From Methylobacterium gregans (GTDB taxonomy: Bacteria; Pseudomonadota; Alphaproteobacteria; Rhizobiales; Beijerinckiaceae): DNA of 64,000 nt. Below are positions 17,731-25,720 of this stretch, piece after piece; position 1 is the stretch's first letter; every line of letters starts with the position of its first letter. Location: NCBI RefSeq assembly GCF_022179245.1, contig NZ_BPQM01000002.1, forward strand, positions 62,001 through 126,000, in the 5' to 3' direction. The position numbers and the translations under genes are program-made. The notes under the pieces are model-generated. The model was not told the DNA's origin. It saw only the letters and a list, made by a program, of their open reading frames with translations, and did no database searches.

Positions 17731-17991
17731 TCACATGTTGCGCATCATGTGCCGGCGCATCATCCGGCGCTCCATGTGGCGGCGCATCATCCGGCGCTCC
17801 ATCCGGCGCTCCATGTGCCGGCGCATCGCGCGGCGCTCCATCCGGCGCTCCATCGGCGTCATCTGGACGTGGGTCACGGCGTCGGGCGCGCTCACGCCCG
17901 CGGGCATGCCGGGAGCGGCGGAAGCCGGGCCGGCAAGGGCGGCGGCACCCAGCGCAGCGGCGACGGCGAAGGCGAAGGTCAGTTTCCTCAC
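17731..17991 (-). CDS. Secreted Met/Arg/His-repeat protein
   Basis: An 86-residue predicted secreted protein from GTG at 17991 (AGGA ribosome site 7 bases upstream). A clear signal peptide (RKLTFAFAVAAALG to AGPASA, about 25 residues) precedes a short linker and a tail built of variants of the unit ERRMMRRHM, repeated about five times, ending MMRNM. The tail is extremely rich in Met, Arg and His, with no Cys. This composition suggests metal (Cu, Ni or Zn) binding or polyanion binding in the periplasm; no homologue is recognised. A longer start at 18036 would break the signal peptide. Confidence 0.7.
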   Translation of the reverse strand: MRKLTFAFAVAAALGAAALAGPASAAPGMPAGVSAPDAVTHVQMTPMERRMERRAMRRHMERRMERRMMRRHMERRMMRRHMMRNM

Positions 17992-18124
17992 GAGAGATTC
18001 CTGGTCTCGAATTGCCGGGCGCGGAACCCGGTTCATCCTCCCATTCGGGAGGTTCGGAGCAGTTTCTCGTGCCCGAGCGGGCACGACGGACCACCGCAGA
18101 GATCCGTCGTGCCCAACCCTTCAA

Positions 18125-18841
18125 TCAGAGATTGGTTTCCTCGAAGGCCTTCACCCATTCGGCGCAGATGCCGGAGCGGACGATGTCGTCGCGGGTGAAC
18201 TCCACCACCGGGATCGGCATCATCCGGCTCTTCACGAGGTGGATCACGGTGCGCAGGCCGGAGGTCTCGCGCAGGTCGGTCTGCGAGACGTCGCCGTTGA
18301 TGATCACCTGGCAATCGTCGCCGATCCGGGTGAGGAACATCTTGATCTCGGCGGTGGTGGTATTCTGGGCCTCGTCGAGGATCACCAGGCAGTTCTTGAA
18401 GGTGCGCCCGCGCATCACCTCGAAGGGGACGATCTCGATGTCGCCGGTCTTGAGCGCGATCTCGAAGGCGGCCTGGCCCATCCGCTCCTTCATGGCCTCG
18501 GTGAGGGGCGCCACCCAGGGGGCGATCTTGTCCTCGAGCGTGCCGGGAAAGAAGCCGAGCGAGCGGCCCGAGGGCACGTTCGGGCGGGTGATGACGACCT
18601 TGGCGATCCGGCGTTGGCGGAGCTGGTCGGCGGCGCGGGTGCCGGCGATGAAGGTCTTGCCGGTTCCGGCGGGGCCCAGGACGATGACTTGCGCGTGCTT
18701 GGCGAGAGCGTCGAGATATTCGCCCTGTCGGTCGGTCAGTGGTTGGATCGGGCTTAAACAACGTTCCTCGTCGAACCGGGTCCGGTGCACCCGGGCACCG
18801 CGATCTTCTACCAGCTCAAGTCGTGCGCGCCGTCTTTTCAT
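18125..18841 (-). CDS. phoH: PhoH family ATPase
   Basis: A 238-residue P-loop ATPase: Walker A GPAGTGKT (residues 56-63), Walker B VILDEAQNTT (about 155), then GDVSQTDL. PhoH proteins are predicted RNA-linked ATPases, often phosphate-starvation induced. The domain is nearly complete with a short basic N-terminal extension; there is no PIN domain (so not PhoH2) and no ybeY neighbour, so this is a stand-alone member. Alternative start none better. It is downstream of an intergenic region of about 380 bases. Confidence 0.9.
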   Translation of the reverse strand: MKRRRARLELVEDRGARVHRTRFDEERCLSPIQPLTDRQGEYLDALAKHAQVIVLGPAGTGKTFIAGTRAADQLRQRRIAKVVITRPNVPSGRSLGFFPGTLEDKIAPWVAPLTEAMKERMGQAAFEIALKTGDIEIVPFEVMRGRTFKNCLVILDEAQNTTTAEIKMFLTRIGDDCQVIINGDVSQTDLRETSGLRTVIHLVKSRMMPIPVVEFTRDDIVRSGICAEWVKAFEETNL

Positions 18842-19224
18842 CGATCAACACTCCACCTGGACTTGCCAATCTGGAACTGTCACTGCGCTTTAGAGGTAAA
18901 CCTTTTATTCAGACCCACTTCGCCCCTTGCACCTCAATGGTGGACCCGGTTGGCGGGTTCCATCGTGGCCTCAGATGCCTGTGCAAACCGGCAGGATTCC
19001 GGCAAGCAACGGCCGCACCAAACCGGCGCCGGCGCGCAAGCTCGAGGGCGACTGTTGCAATTCGGAGACGATCTTGCGGGAGGCGTCGGATCAGGCGCCT
19101 GGGCGCCCCGGGGTGGTCACGGGATGGCACCGCATCCGTCACGCCCTCGATCCTGACTCGCCCGAAGGCGATTCCGGCCGGTCCTGCCGCCCTGAAAAGT
19201 CCGGGCTTGAGCCGGCGGGACAGC
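18842..19224. other. Intergenic region upstream of phoH
   Basis: About 380 bases between the uvrD stop and the phoH start, both on the minus strand. The portion 18850-18930 is AT-richer and should hold the phoH promoter. A GGAG ribosome site precedes the phoH ATG. I see no other gene; an open frame on the minus strand here lacks family features. Confidence 0.45.
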
Positions 19225-21600
19225 TCACCCCGGCTGGAGGAAGCTGTCGAGCACCATCTTCCGGCCGGCCTTGTCGAAGTCAACGGTCAGCTTGTTGCCG
19301 TCGACGCCCGCGACGGTGCCGGGGCCGAACTTGGTGTGGAAGACCCGCTGGCCGCCCTGGAAGGCGGAGGGGCTGCCGGTGGATTTGGCCACCAGCTCGC
19401 CCTCGATCTGGCGGGGACCGCCGGAAGGTCCCCCGGAGCGGCCGCCGCCGGCCGAGGCGCCGAAGCCGCGCCCGCTGATCGCGGCCTGCGCCCGCTGCCA
19501 GCCGGGCGTGCCGTAGGAGGAGCCGAACGGCGCCGGGTTGCGGCCGAAGCGGGAGGCGCCGGCCGAGAAGTGGGCCGGCGCCTCGACCACGTCGACGGAG
19601 GCTTCCGGCAACTCGTCGATGAAGCGCGAGGGAATGGTCGAGGACCACAGCCCGTGGATGCGGCGGTTGACCGCGAAGGACAGCTTGGCGCGCTTGCGCG
19701 CCCGGGTGAGCCCCACATGGGCCAGCCGGCGCTCCTCCTCCAGGCCGGCGCGCCCGCTCTCGTCGAGCGCCCGCTGGTTCGGGAAGAGGCCGTCCTCCCA
19801 GCCGGGCAGGAAGACGGTGTCGAATTCGAGCCCCTTGGCGGCGTGCAGCGTCATCAGGGAGACGCGCTCGGCCCCCTCCGCCTCCGAGGCCTCCATCACC
19901 AGCGAGACGTGCTCCAGGAAGCCCGCCAGATCCGGGAACTCCTCCATGGAACGGACGAACTCCTTCAGGTTCTCCAGGCGCCCGGCCGCATCCGCCGAGC
20001 GGTCCTTCTGCCACATCTCGGTGTAGCCCGATTCCTCCAGGATGGTCTGGGCGACCTCGGAATGGGGCTGGGTCTCCACGGAGCGGGCCCAGCGGGAGAA
20101 GCTCTCGGTCAGCGCCCGCAGCGTCGAGCGCACGCGCGGCTTCAGCTCGTCGGTCTCGCAGAGGCGGCGGGCGGCGAGCAGCAAGGGCACGCGCTCGGCG
20201 CGGGCGTAGGCGTGGAGCTGCTGGAGCGTCGCGTCGCCGAGGCCGCGCTTGGGCGTGTTGACGATGCGCTCGAAGGCGAGGTCGTCGGCGGGGTTGGCGG
20301 TGACCCGCAGATAGGCCAGCGCGTCGCGGATCTCGGCCCGCTCGTAGAAGCGCGGGCCGCCGATCACCCGGTAGGGCAGTCCGAGCTGGACGAAGCGGTC
20401 CTCGATCTCGCGCATCTGGGCCGAGATGCGCACCAGCACGGCGATCTCGGAGAGCGGGTGCTTCTTGCCCTGCAGCCGCTCGATCGCCTCGGCGATCTGG
20501 CGCGCCTCCTCCTCCGAATCCCAGGCGCCCGTCACGGTGACGCGCTCGCCCGGCTCGTCGTCGGTGCGGAGCGTCTTGCCGAGCCGCCCCTCGTTCCGCG
20601 CGATCAGCCCCGAGGCGGCGGCGAGGATGTGGCCGGTCGAGCGGTAGTTGCGCTCCAGCCGCACCACCACGGCGCCCGGGAAGTCGTGCTCGAAGCGCAG
20701 GATGTTGTCGACCTCGGCGCCGCGCCAGCCGTAGATCGACTGGTCGTCGTCGCCCACGCAGGCGACGTTGCGGTGCCCCTGCGCCAGCAGCCGCAGCCAG
20801 AGGTACTGGGCGACGTTGGTGTCCTGGTACTCGTCCACCAGGATGTAGCGGAAGCGGCTCTGATAGGTCTGCAGGATGTCCGGGTTCTCGCGCCAGAGCT
20901 TCAGGCAGAGCAGCAGGAGGTCGCCGAAATCGACGGCGTTGAGGGTGGCGAGCCGGGCCTGGTAGGCGGTGTAGAGCGCGGCCCCCTTGCCGAAGGCGAA
21001 GGCCTGCGCCTCGCCGGCCGGCACCTGCTCGGGACCGAGGCCCCGGTTCTTCCAGCCGTCGATGGCGTGGCTAAGCGCGCGGGCGGGCCAGCGCTTCTCG
21101 TCCACGTTCTGGTCGAGGATGACCTGCTTCATCAGGCGAAGCTGGTCGTCGGTGCCGAGGATCGTGAAGTCGGATTTCAGCCCGACGAGCTCGGCGTGGC
21201 GGCGCAGGATCTTGGTGCCGATGGCGTGGAAGGTGCCGAGCCAGGGCATGCCCTCGCCGGCCGGCCCGATCAGCGCGCCGATCCGGTGCTTCATCTCCCG
21301 GGCGGCCTTGTTGGTGAAGGTCACCGCCAGGATGTCGTAGGGCCGCGCCCGGTTCGTCGCGATGAGATGCGCGATGCGGGTGGTGAGCACCCGGGTCTTG
21401 CCGGTGCCGGCGCCCGCCAGCACGAGGACGGGCCCCTCCGTGGTCTCGACGGCGCGGCGCTGCTCCGGGTTCAGCCCCTCCAGATAGGCGGCCGCGTCCG
21501 GCCGCAGGGCCCCCATGGCGCGGGCCGAGATCGAGGTGCCGGCACCCTGGGACCCGGCGGGCCCGTCGGCTCTGGAGGCGGCGTGCGGAGGGTTCTGCAT
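19225..21600 (-). CDS. uvrD: UvrD/PcrA-type ATP-dependent 3'-5' DNA helicase
   Basis: A 791-residue superfamily 1A helicase acting in nucleotide excision and mismatch repair. Walker A LAGAGTGKT (61-69), Walker B VDEYQDTN, motif III VGDDDQSIYGWRG and motif VI VGLTRARKRA are all visible. The C-terminus (QRVFHTKFGPGTVAGVDG) matches the PcrA/UvrD Tudor-like RNA polymerase-binding domain. The first about 40 residues are a nonconserved extension. ATG at 21600 follows a GGGAGGATC ribosome site. A near-consensus LexA box lies 14-28 bases upstream of the start. Confidence 0.95.
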   Translation of the reverse strand: MQNPPHAASRADGPAGSQGAGTSISARAMGALRPDAAAYLEGLNPEQRRAVETTEGPVLVLAGAGTGKTRVLTTRIAHLIATNRARPYDILAVTFTNKAAREMKHRIGALIGPAGEGMPWLGTFHAIGTKILRRHAELVGLKSDFTILGTDDQLRLMKQVILDQNVDEKRWPARALSHAIDGWKNRGLGPEQVPAGEAQAFAFGKGAALYTAYQARLATLNAVDFGDLLLLCLKLWRENPDILQTYQSRFRYILVDEYQDTNVAQYLWLRLLAQGHRNVACVGDDDQSIYGWRGAEVDNILRFEHDFPGAVVVRLERNYRSTGHILAAASGLIARNEGRLGKTLRTDDEPGERVTVTGAWDSEEEARQIAEAIERLQGKKHPLSEIAVLVRISAQMREIEDRFVQLGLPYRVIGGPRFYERAEIRDALAYLRVTANPADDLAFERIVNTPKRGLGDATLQQLHAYARAERVPLLLAARRLCETDELKPRVRSTLRALTESFSRWARSVETQPHSEVAQTILEESGYTEMWQKDRSADAAGRLENLKEFVRSMEEFPDLAGFLEHVSLVMEASEAEGAERVSLMTLHAAKGLEFDTVFLPGWEDGLFPNQRALDESGRAGLEEERRLAHVGLTRARKRAKLSFAVNRRIHGLWSSTIPSRFIDELPEASVDVVEAPAHFSAGASRFGRNPAPFGSSYGTPGWQRAQAAISGRGFGASAGGGRSGGPSGGPRQIEGELVAKSTGSPSAFQGGQRVFHTKFGPGTVAGVDGNKLTVDFDKAGRKMVLDSFLQPG

Positions 21601-21613
21601 GGGATCCTCCCTG

Positions 21614-21628
21614 GACCAAAACGCGAAC
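21614..21628. promoter_or_regulatory. Near-consensus LexA-type box upstream of uvrD
   Basis: GACC-N7-GAAC, one mismatch from the alphaproteobacterial LexA motif GAAC-N7-GAAC, lying just upstream of the uvrD start. uvrD is SOS-induced in several bacteria. One mismatch in eight fixed bases makes chance occurrence quite possible. Confidence 0.35.
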
Positions 21629-21784
21629 GGCGTCGAGGGCTGCGGCCGGGTCGTCGCGGGTGGGCCGGCGCGTCCTGCGGGATTTCGCGGGCGGCCCGCG
21701 GGTAGCCCGTCGGCAAACGCGCCGGAACCCGGCCGGGGCTCGCACGTCGTTTCCGCATACGATCACGGCAACAGGAGGATCGCC

Positions 21785-22027
21785 ATGCGTCTCGCACACG
21801 TCACCCTCGCCACCGCCCTGGCGCTCGGAACCGCCGGACCGGCCGCCGCGCAGGTCCTGTCGAACCCGAGCTCGACCAACCAAGCGCTCACCAACCAGAG
21901 CAACAGCCGCAGCAATCAGCTCGGTACCACGAGCCAGAACAACGCCGCCCGCATGGAGATGCAGCGGAGTCAGAGCGCCCAGCCGCCCGCCCCGCCCAGC
22001 GGCGTCGTCGGCGTCCCGCGGCGCTAG
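21785..22027 (+). CDS. Small secreted Asn/Gln/Ser-rich protein
   Basis: An 80-residue protein with a good signal peptide (RLAHVTLATALALG, cleavage after PAAAQ) and a mature part rich in Asn, Gln and Ser (SNPSSTNQALTNQSNSRSN) followed by a Pro-rich tail. ATG at 21785 follows CAGGAGGATCGCC, a strong ribosome site, which is the main support. No family recognised. It sits alone between divergent uvrD and the AsmA-like gene. Confidence 0.65.
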   Translation: MRLAHVTLATALALGTAGPAAAQVLSNPSSTNQALTNQSNSRSNQLGTTSQNNAARMEMQRSQSAQPPAPPSGVVGVPRR

Positions 22028-22170
22028 GCCCGCCGCACCACCCCTGGCGCGGGCCGGCCCGCACCGTGCTATGTCCCCGCCGGGGCAAACGACGCGCCCG
22101 CCTCGTGCGGTGCGCGCACGGCTGTCCCTGAACCCGCCGCCGCGGGCGGATCGAGAGCGGGGCCAGATCG

Positions 22171-25100
22171 GTGCGTGACCTCCTGACCGCGCTCGCGGGC
22201 GCCGTCATCCTCGTCCTCGTGGCGGCGCTCGCCGCGCCGCCCCTGATCGACTGGACGGCGCACCGCGCCCTGGTCGACCGGGCGATCGGCCGCTCGCTGG
22301 GCCTGCCCGCCCGCAGCGAGGGGCGGCTCGACGTGCGCCTCCTCCCCTCCCCGCGCCTGCGCCTCGACCGGCTGCGGATCGGCGGCGCGGACGAAGCGCC
22401 CGGCCTGGACGCCCGCTTCGTCAAGGCCGAGATCGCGCTGACGCCGCTGCTCGGCGGCGAGATCCGCTTCACCGAGACCCGGGTCGGCCGGGCGGAGGTC
22501 AGGCTGCCGGTGACCGGCGGCGAGGCGCTGCTGCTGCCGCCTGGGCTGGGCGAGGCAGGGCCGGGGCGCGACCTCGCGATCGAGGATCTGCAGATCCAGC
22601 AGTTCCTGCTCACCACCACCGTGCCGGCGACCGGGCGGACCGATCAGCTCTACGCCGAGGACCTGCGCCTCCAGGCGCCTGCGCTGGCCGGCCCCTGGCG
22701 CGTGGAGGGGACGAGCGCCGGAGTGCCCTTCCGGCTGGCGAGCGGCGAAGTCGGCGCCGACGGCAGCCTACCGGTCAAGCTCTCGGGGGGCGGCGACACG
22801 CGCCCGCGCTTCGAGGCCGACGCGCGCCTCAGCCTCGTGCCCGCGCCCGGCCGCAGCGCCGGCTCCGGCGGCCGGCAGGCGCTCGCGGTGCAGGCGGAGG
22901 GCTCCGCCCGCCTCGTCGTCGGGCCGCCGACGCAGGCCGCGGGCGACTATCTGCCGTTCACGCTCGGCGGACGCTTCAGGGCGCAGGGGTCGCAGGTCCG
23001 GTTCGAGACGGTGACCGCCGAGATCGATCCGGCCGGACGCCCGCTGCGCCTCTCCGGCAGCGGCCGGCTCGACCTGCGCCAGTGGCGCGCCGGCCTGAGC
23101 CTGGAGGCGCGCCGGCTCGACCTCGACGCCTTCCTGCTCTCCGGCGCGGGCCGGGCGCTGATCGCCCGCGGCCTGCCGAAGAAGGCGCCGGGCCTTCCGG
23201 TGCTGCTCGACCTCGATCTCGCGGTCGAAAGCCTCGCACTCGGACTGGAGGAATGGTCGGACCTCGCGCTCGTCGGCACGCTCGACCGCGCGGGCGGGCT
23301 CGTCCTGCGCAGCTTCCGCGCGACCGCGCCGGGTGCTGCCGCCCTCACGGCGAGCGGGACGCTGGAGGTGGCACCCGCGCCCCATTTCAACGGCCCCGTC
23401 ACCCTGTCGGCGCCCCGCTCGGAGGGGTTCGGCCGCTATCTCGGCAAGCTCGGGCTGGATGGCCCGGCGGTGGCGGTGCTCGACGGGCGGCCGGTCGCGG
23501 CGAGCGCCACCGTCTCGGCCGCCGCCGCGACGCTGTCGTTGAGCAACCTCGACCTCACCCTCGGCACCGCCCGGCTCACCGGGCTCGCCCGCTACACCGC
23601 GCCCGAAGGCCCTGCCCGCGGCCGCTTCGAGGCACAGATCGCGGCCCGCGGGCTCGACATCGCCGCGTTGCCGCCGCTGGGCGGCACCGTGGCGGAGCTG
23701 CGCGGCCACGATCTCGGCCTGACCCTCGAGGCCCGGGACGTCCGCTACGGCCAGACCGGATCGGGCGCGGGCACGATCGCGGCCCGCATCGCCTCGGACG
23801 GACCGAGCCTCGTCGTGGACACCCTGGAGATCCGCGATCTGGCGGGCGCGAACGCCACGCTCGCCGGACGGATCGGCCCGGACGGTGCCGGCAAGGTCTC
23901 GGGCCGGCTCACCGCCCCGGTCGCGGCGCCGCTGATCGCACTGCTCGACCGGGTCTGGACCGGCGAGACCCGGCTGATCCCGGCCTTCCTGCGGGCGGGC
24001 GCCCTCGACCTGGCGGTCGCCCTGGAGCGCGAGGCCGGCAGCAGCGACGCCCTGCGGGCGAGCGCCCGCGGCAGCGTCGCCGGGAGCAATCTCGACCTCT
24101 CCCTGACAAGCCGTGCCGGCCGGATCGACCGGGCCGAGATCGGCCTGGTCACGCCCCGGGCCGGAAGCTGGTTCGAGCGGCCCGACATCGCCGGCCTCCA
24201 GCAGCCCGCGAGCCTGCGCATCCTCGCCACGCGCCAGCACGATTCGGCCTATGCCCAGGCGACCGGGGAGGACGCGCGCCTCGCACTGACCCTCGACGGC
24301 ACGGTGGCCGGCCTGAAGCTGGCGACGGTCCGCCCGCTCCGGCTCGACCCGGAGGGCCGGCCGGACGAGGGCGAGCTCCGGGCGGCAGGGGCCGATCTCG
24401 GCCCCTTCCTGACGCTCGCGGGCGCCGCGGCGCTGGCACCCGGTCCGTGGCCTGCCGAGCTGACCCTGGCGCTGGCGCGCGCGGACAACGCGGCGGGCCT
24501 GCGGGCCAGCCTGAGGGGACAGATCGCCGGCGCGAGCCTCAGCGCCGACCTGCGGCGCGCCGACGACGGGCCGGTGACGGGCAGCGTCAGCCTCGCGCGG
24601 CTCTCATTGCCGCAACTCGCCGCCGCGCTGCCCGTGCCGGACCGTGCCGTGCCCGCGCCGCCCCTCGACCTCGACCTCAGGGTCGAGGCGCTCGATCTCG
24701 GCCGCGGCCTGAGCCTCACCGGAGCCGGGCTCAAGCTCGCCTACGCGGATGGCGACCTCGGCCTGCGCGACCTCGGCGGGCGCCTCGCCGAGGGACGGCT
24801 CACGGGCACCGCCTCCCTCGCGCGGCGCGCGGGCGGCCTCGCCGTCTCGGGCGAGGGCACGTTGGAGGATGCGAGCCTGCAGGCCTTGGCCCGCGGCCCG
24901 CTCAGCGGGCGGCTCTCGGCCAAGCTCCGCTTCGGCACGTCCGGCGCGGATGCGGCGGCGCTCGCGGCCAACCTCGCGGGATCCGGCACGCTGACGCTCA
25001 CGGATCTCAGCGTGCCGGACGCCGACCCGGCCGCCCTCGGGCGGGCGCTCGGCCGGGCGCTTGAGGCGGACGACCCCCTGCGAGAGGGCCGCCTCCCCCA

Positions 25101-25716
25101 GATCGTCGGCGAGGAGCTGGGCCGCGCCGCCGCCCAGGCGCGCGGGTCGGTCTCCGCACCCGCGACGATCATCGGCGGCATCGTGCGGGCGGGTCCACTC
25201 GACCTCGATCTCGGACCGGCGCGCTGGAGCGGCAGCCTCGCGTACGACCTGGGCGCCGGCCGGCTCGACGCGCGCGGCACGCTCGCGGGCGGCGCGCCCC
25301 CCCGCGGCTGGAGCGCGGGCACGCCCGTGGCCGGGTTCGGGCTGGCCGGACCGCTCGGCGCACCGGAGCGCTCCCTCGATACCGGCCCGCTCGCGACCGG
25401 CCTCGCGGCCGTGGTGCTGCAGCGCGAGCTTGAGCGGATCGAGCTTCTGGAGGCCGATCAGGTCGAGCGCCAGCGCCGCCGCGCCCGCATCGAGTTGGAT
25501 CAGGCCCGCGCCGCCGCCCTCAAGGCCGCAGCCGAGGCCGAGGAGGCCGCGCGCCAGGCCCGGGCGAAGGCGCAGCAGGCGGCCGCCGAGGAGGCCGCCC
25601 GGCAGGCGCGGGCCCGCGAGGCCGAAGAAGCAGCCCGGGAGGCCGCCCGGCGCAGCCAGGTGAGCCCGCCGGCCGAGGCCGTGCCGGAGGGCAGCCCGGC
25701 GCAGGTTCAGCCGTGA
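22171..25716 (+). CDS. AsmA family protein
   Basis: A 1181-residue AsmA-like inner-membrane-anchored periplasmic protein. Residues 1-30 form the single N-terminal membrane helix (LLTALAGAVILVLVAALAAP); repeated beta-strand-rich segments then form the bridge-like RBG groove typical of AsmA/TamB relatives, thought to move phospholipids to the outer membrane. The C-terminal about 110 residues are an Ala/Glu/Arg/Gln-rich coiled-coil tail, unusual for the family. The start is GTG at 22171; GAGAGCGGGG upstream is a plausible ribosome site. Confidence 0.88.
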   Translation: MRDLLTALAGAVILVLVAALAAPPLIDWTAHRALVDRAIGRSLGLPARSEGRLDVRLLPSPRLRLDRLRIGGADEAPGLDARFVKAEIALTPLLGGEIRFTETRVGRAEVRLPVTGGEALLLPPGLGEAGPGRDLAIEDLQIQQFLLTTTVPATGRTDQLYAEDLRLQAPALAGPWRVEGTSAGVPFRLASGEVGADGSLPVKLSGGGDTRPRFEADARLSLVPAPGRSAGSGGRQALAVQAEGSARLVVGPPTQAAGDYLPFTLGGRFRAQGSQVRFETVTAEIDPAGRPLRLSGSGRLDLRQWRAGLSLEARRLDLDAFLLSGAGRALIARGLPKKAPGLPVLLDLDLAVESLALGLEEWSDLALVGTLDRAGGLVLRSFRATAPGAAALTASGTLEVAPAPHFNGPVTLSAPRSEGFGRYLGKLGLDGPAVAVLDGRPVAASATVSAAAATLSLSNLDLTLGTARLTGLARYTAPEGPARGRFEAQIAARGLDIAALPPLGGTVAELRGHDLGLTLEARDVRYGQTGSGAGTIAARIASDGPSLVVDTLEIRDLAGANATLAGRIGPDGAGKVSGRLTAPVAAPLIALLDRVWTGETRLIPAFLRAGALDLAVALEREAGSSDALRASARGSVAGSNLDLSLTSRAGRIDRAEIGLVTPRAGSWFERPDIAGLQQPASLRILATRQHDSAYAQATGEDARLALTLDGTVAGLKLATVRPLRLDPEGRPDEGELRAAGADLGPFLTLAGAAALAPGPWPAELTLALARADNAAGLRASLRGQIAGASLSADLRRADDGPVTGSVSLARLSLPQLAAALPVPDRAVPAPPLDLDLRVEALDLGRGLSLTGAGLKLAYADGDLGLRDLGGRLAEGRLTGTASLARRAGGLAVSGEGTLEDASLQALARGPLSGRLSAKLRFGTSGADAAALAANLAGSGTLTLTDLSVPDADPAALGRALGRALEADDPLREGRLPQIVGEELGRAAAQARGSVSAPATIIGGIVRAGPLDLDLGPARWSGSLAYDLGAGRLDARGTLAGGAPPRGWSAGTPVAGFGLAGPLGAPERSLDTGPLATGLAAVVLQRELERIELLEADQVERQRRRARIELDQARAAALKAAAEAEEAARQARAKAQQAAAEEAARQARAREAEEAAREAARRSQVSPPAEAVPEGSPAQVQP

Positions 25717-25720
25717 CGGC

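Noticed and set aside
18909-19283. Minus-strand open frame upstream of phoH and overlapping the uvrD end
   Set aside because: Arg/Pro-rich, overlaps the real uvrD C-terminus, no ribosome site.
22768-24240. Long minus-strand open frame inside the AsmA-like gene
   Set aside because: Antisense shadow; the plus-strand protein has a membrane anchor and AsmA features over its full length.
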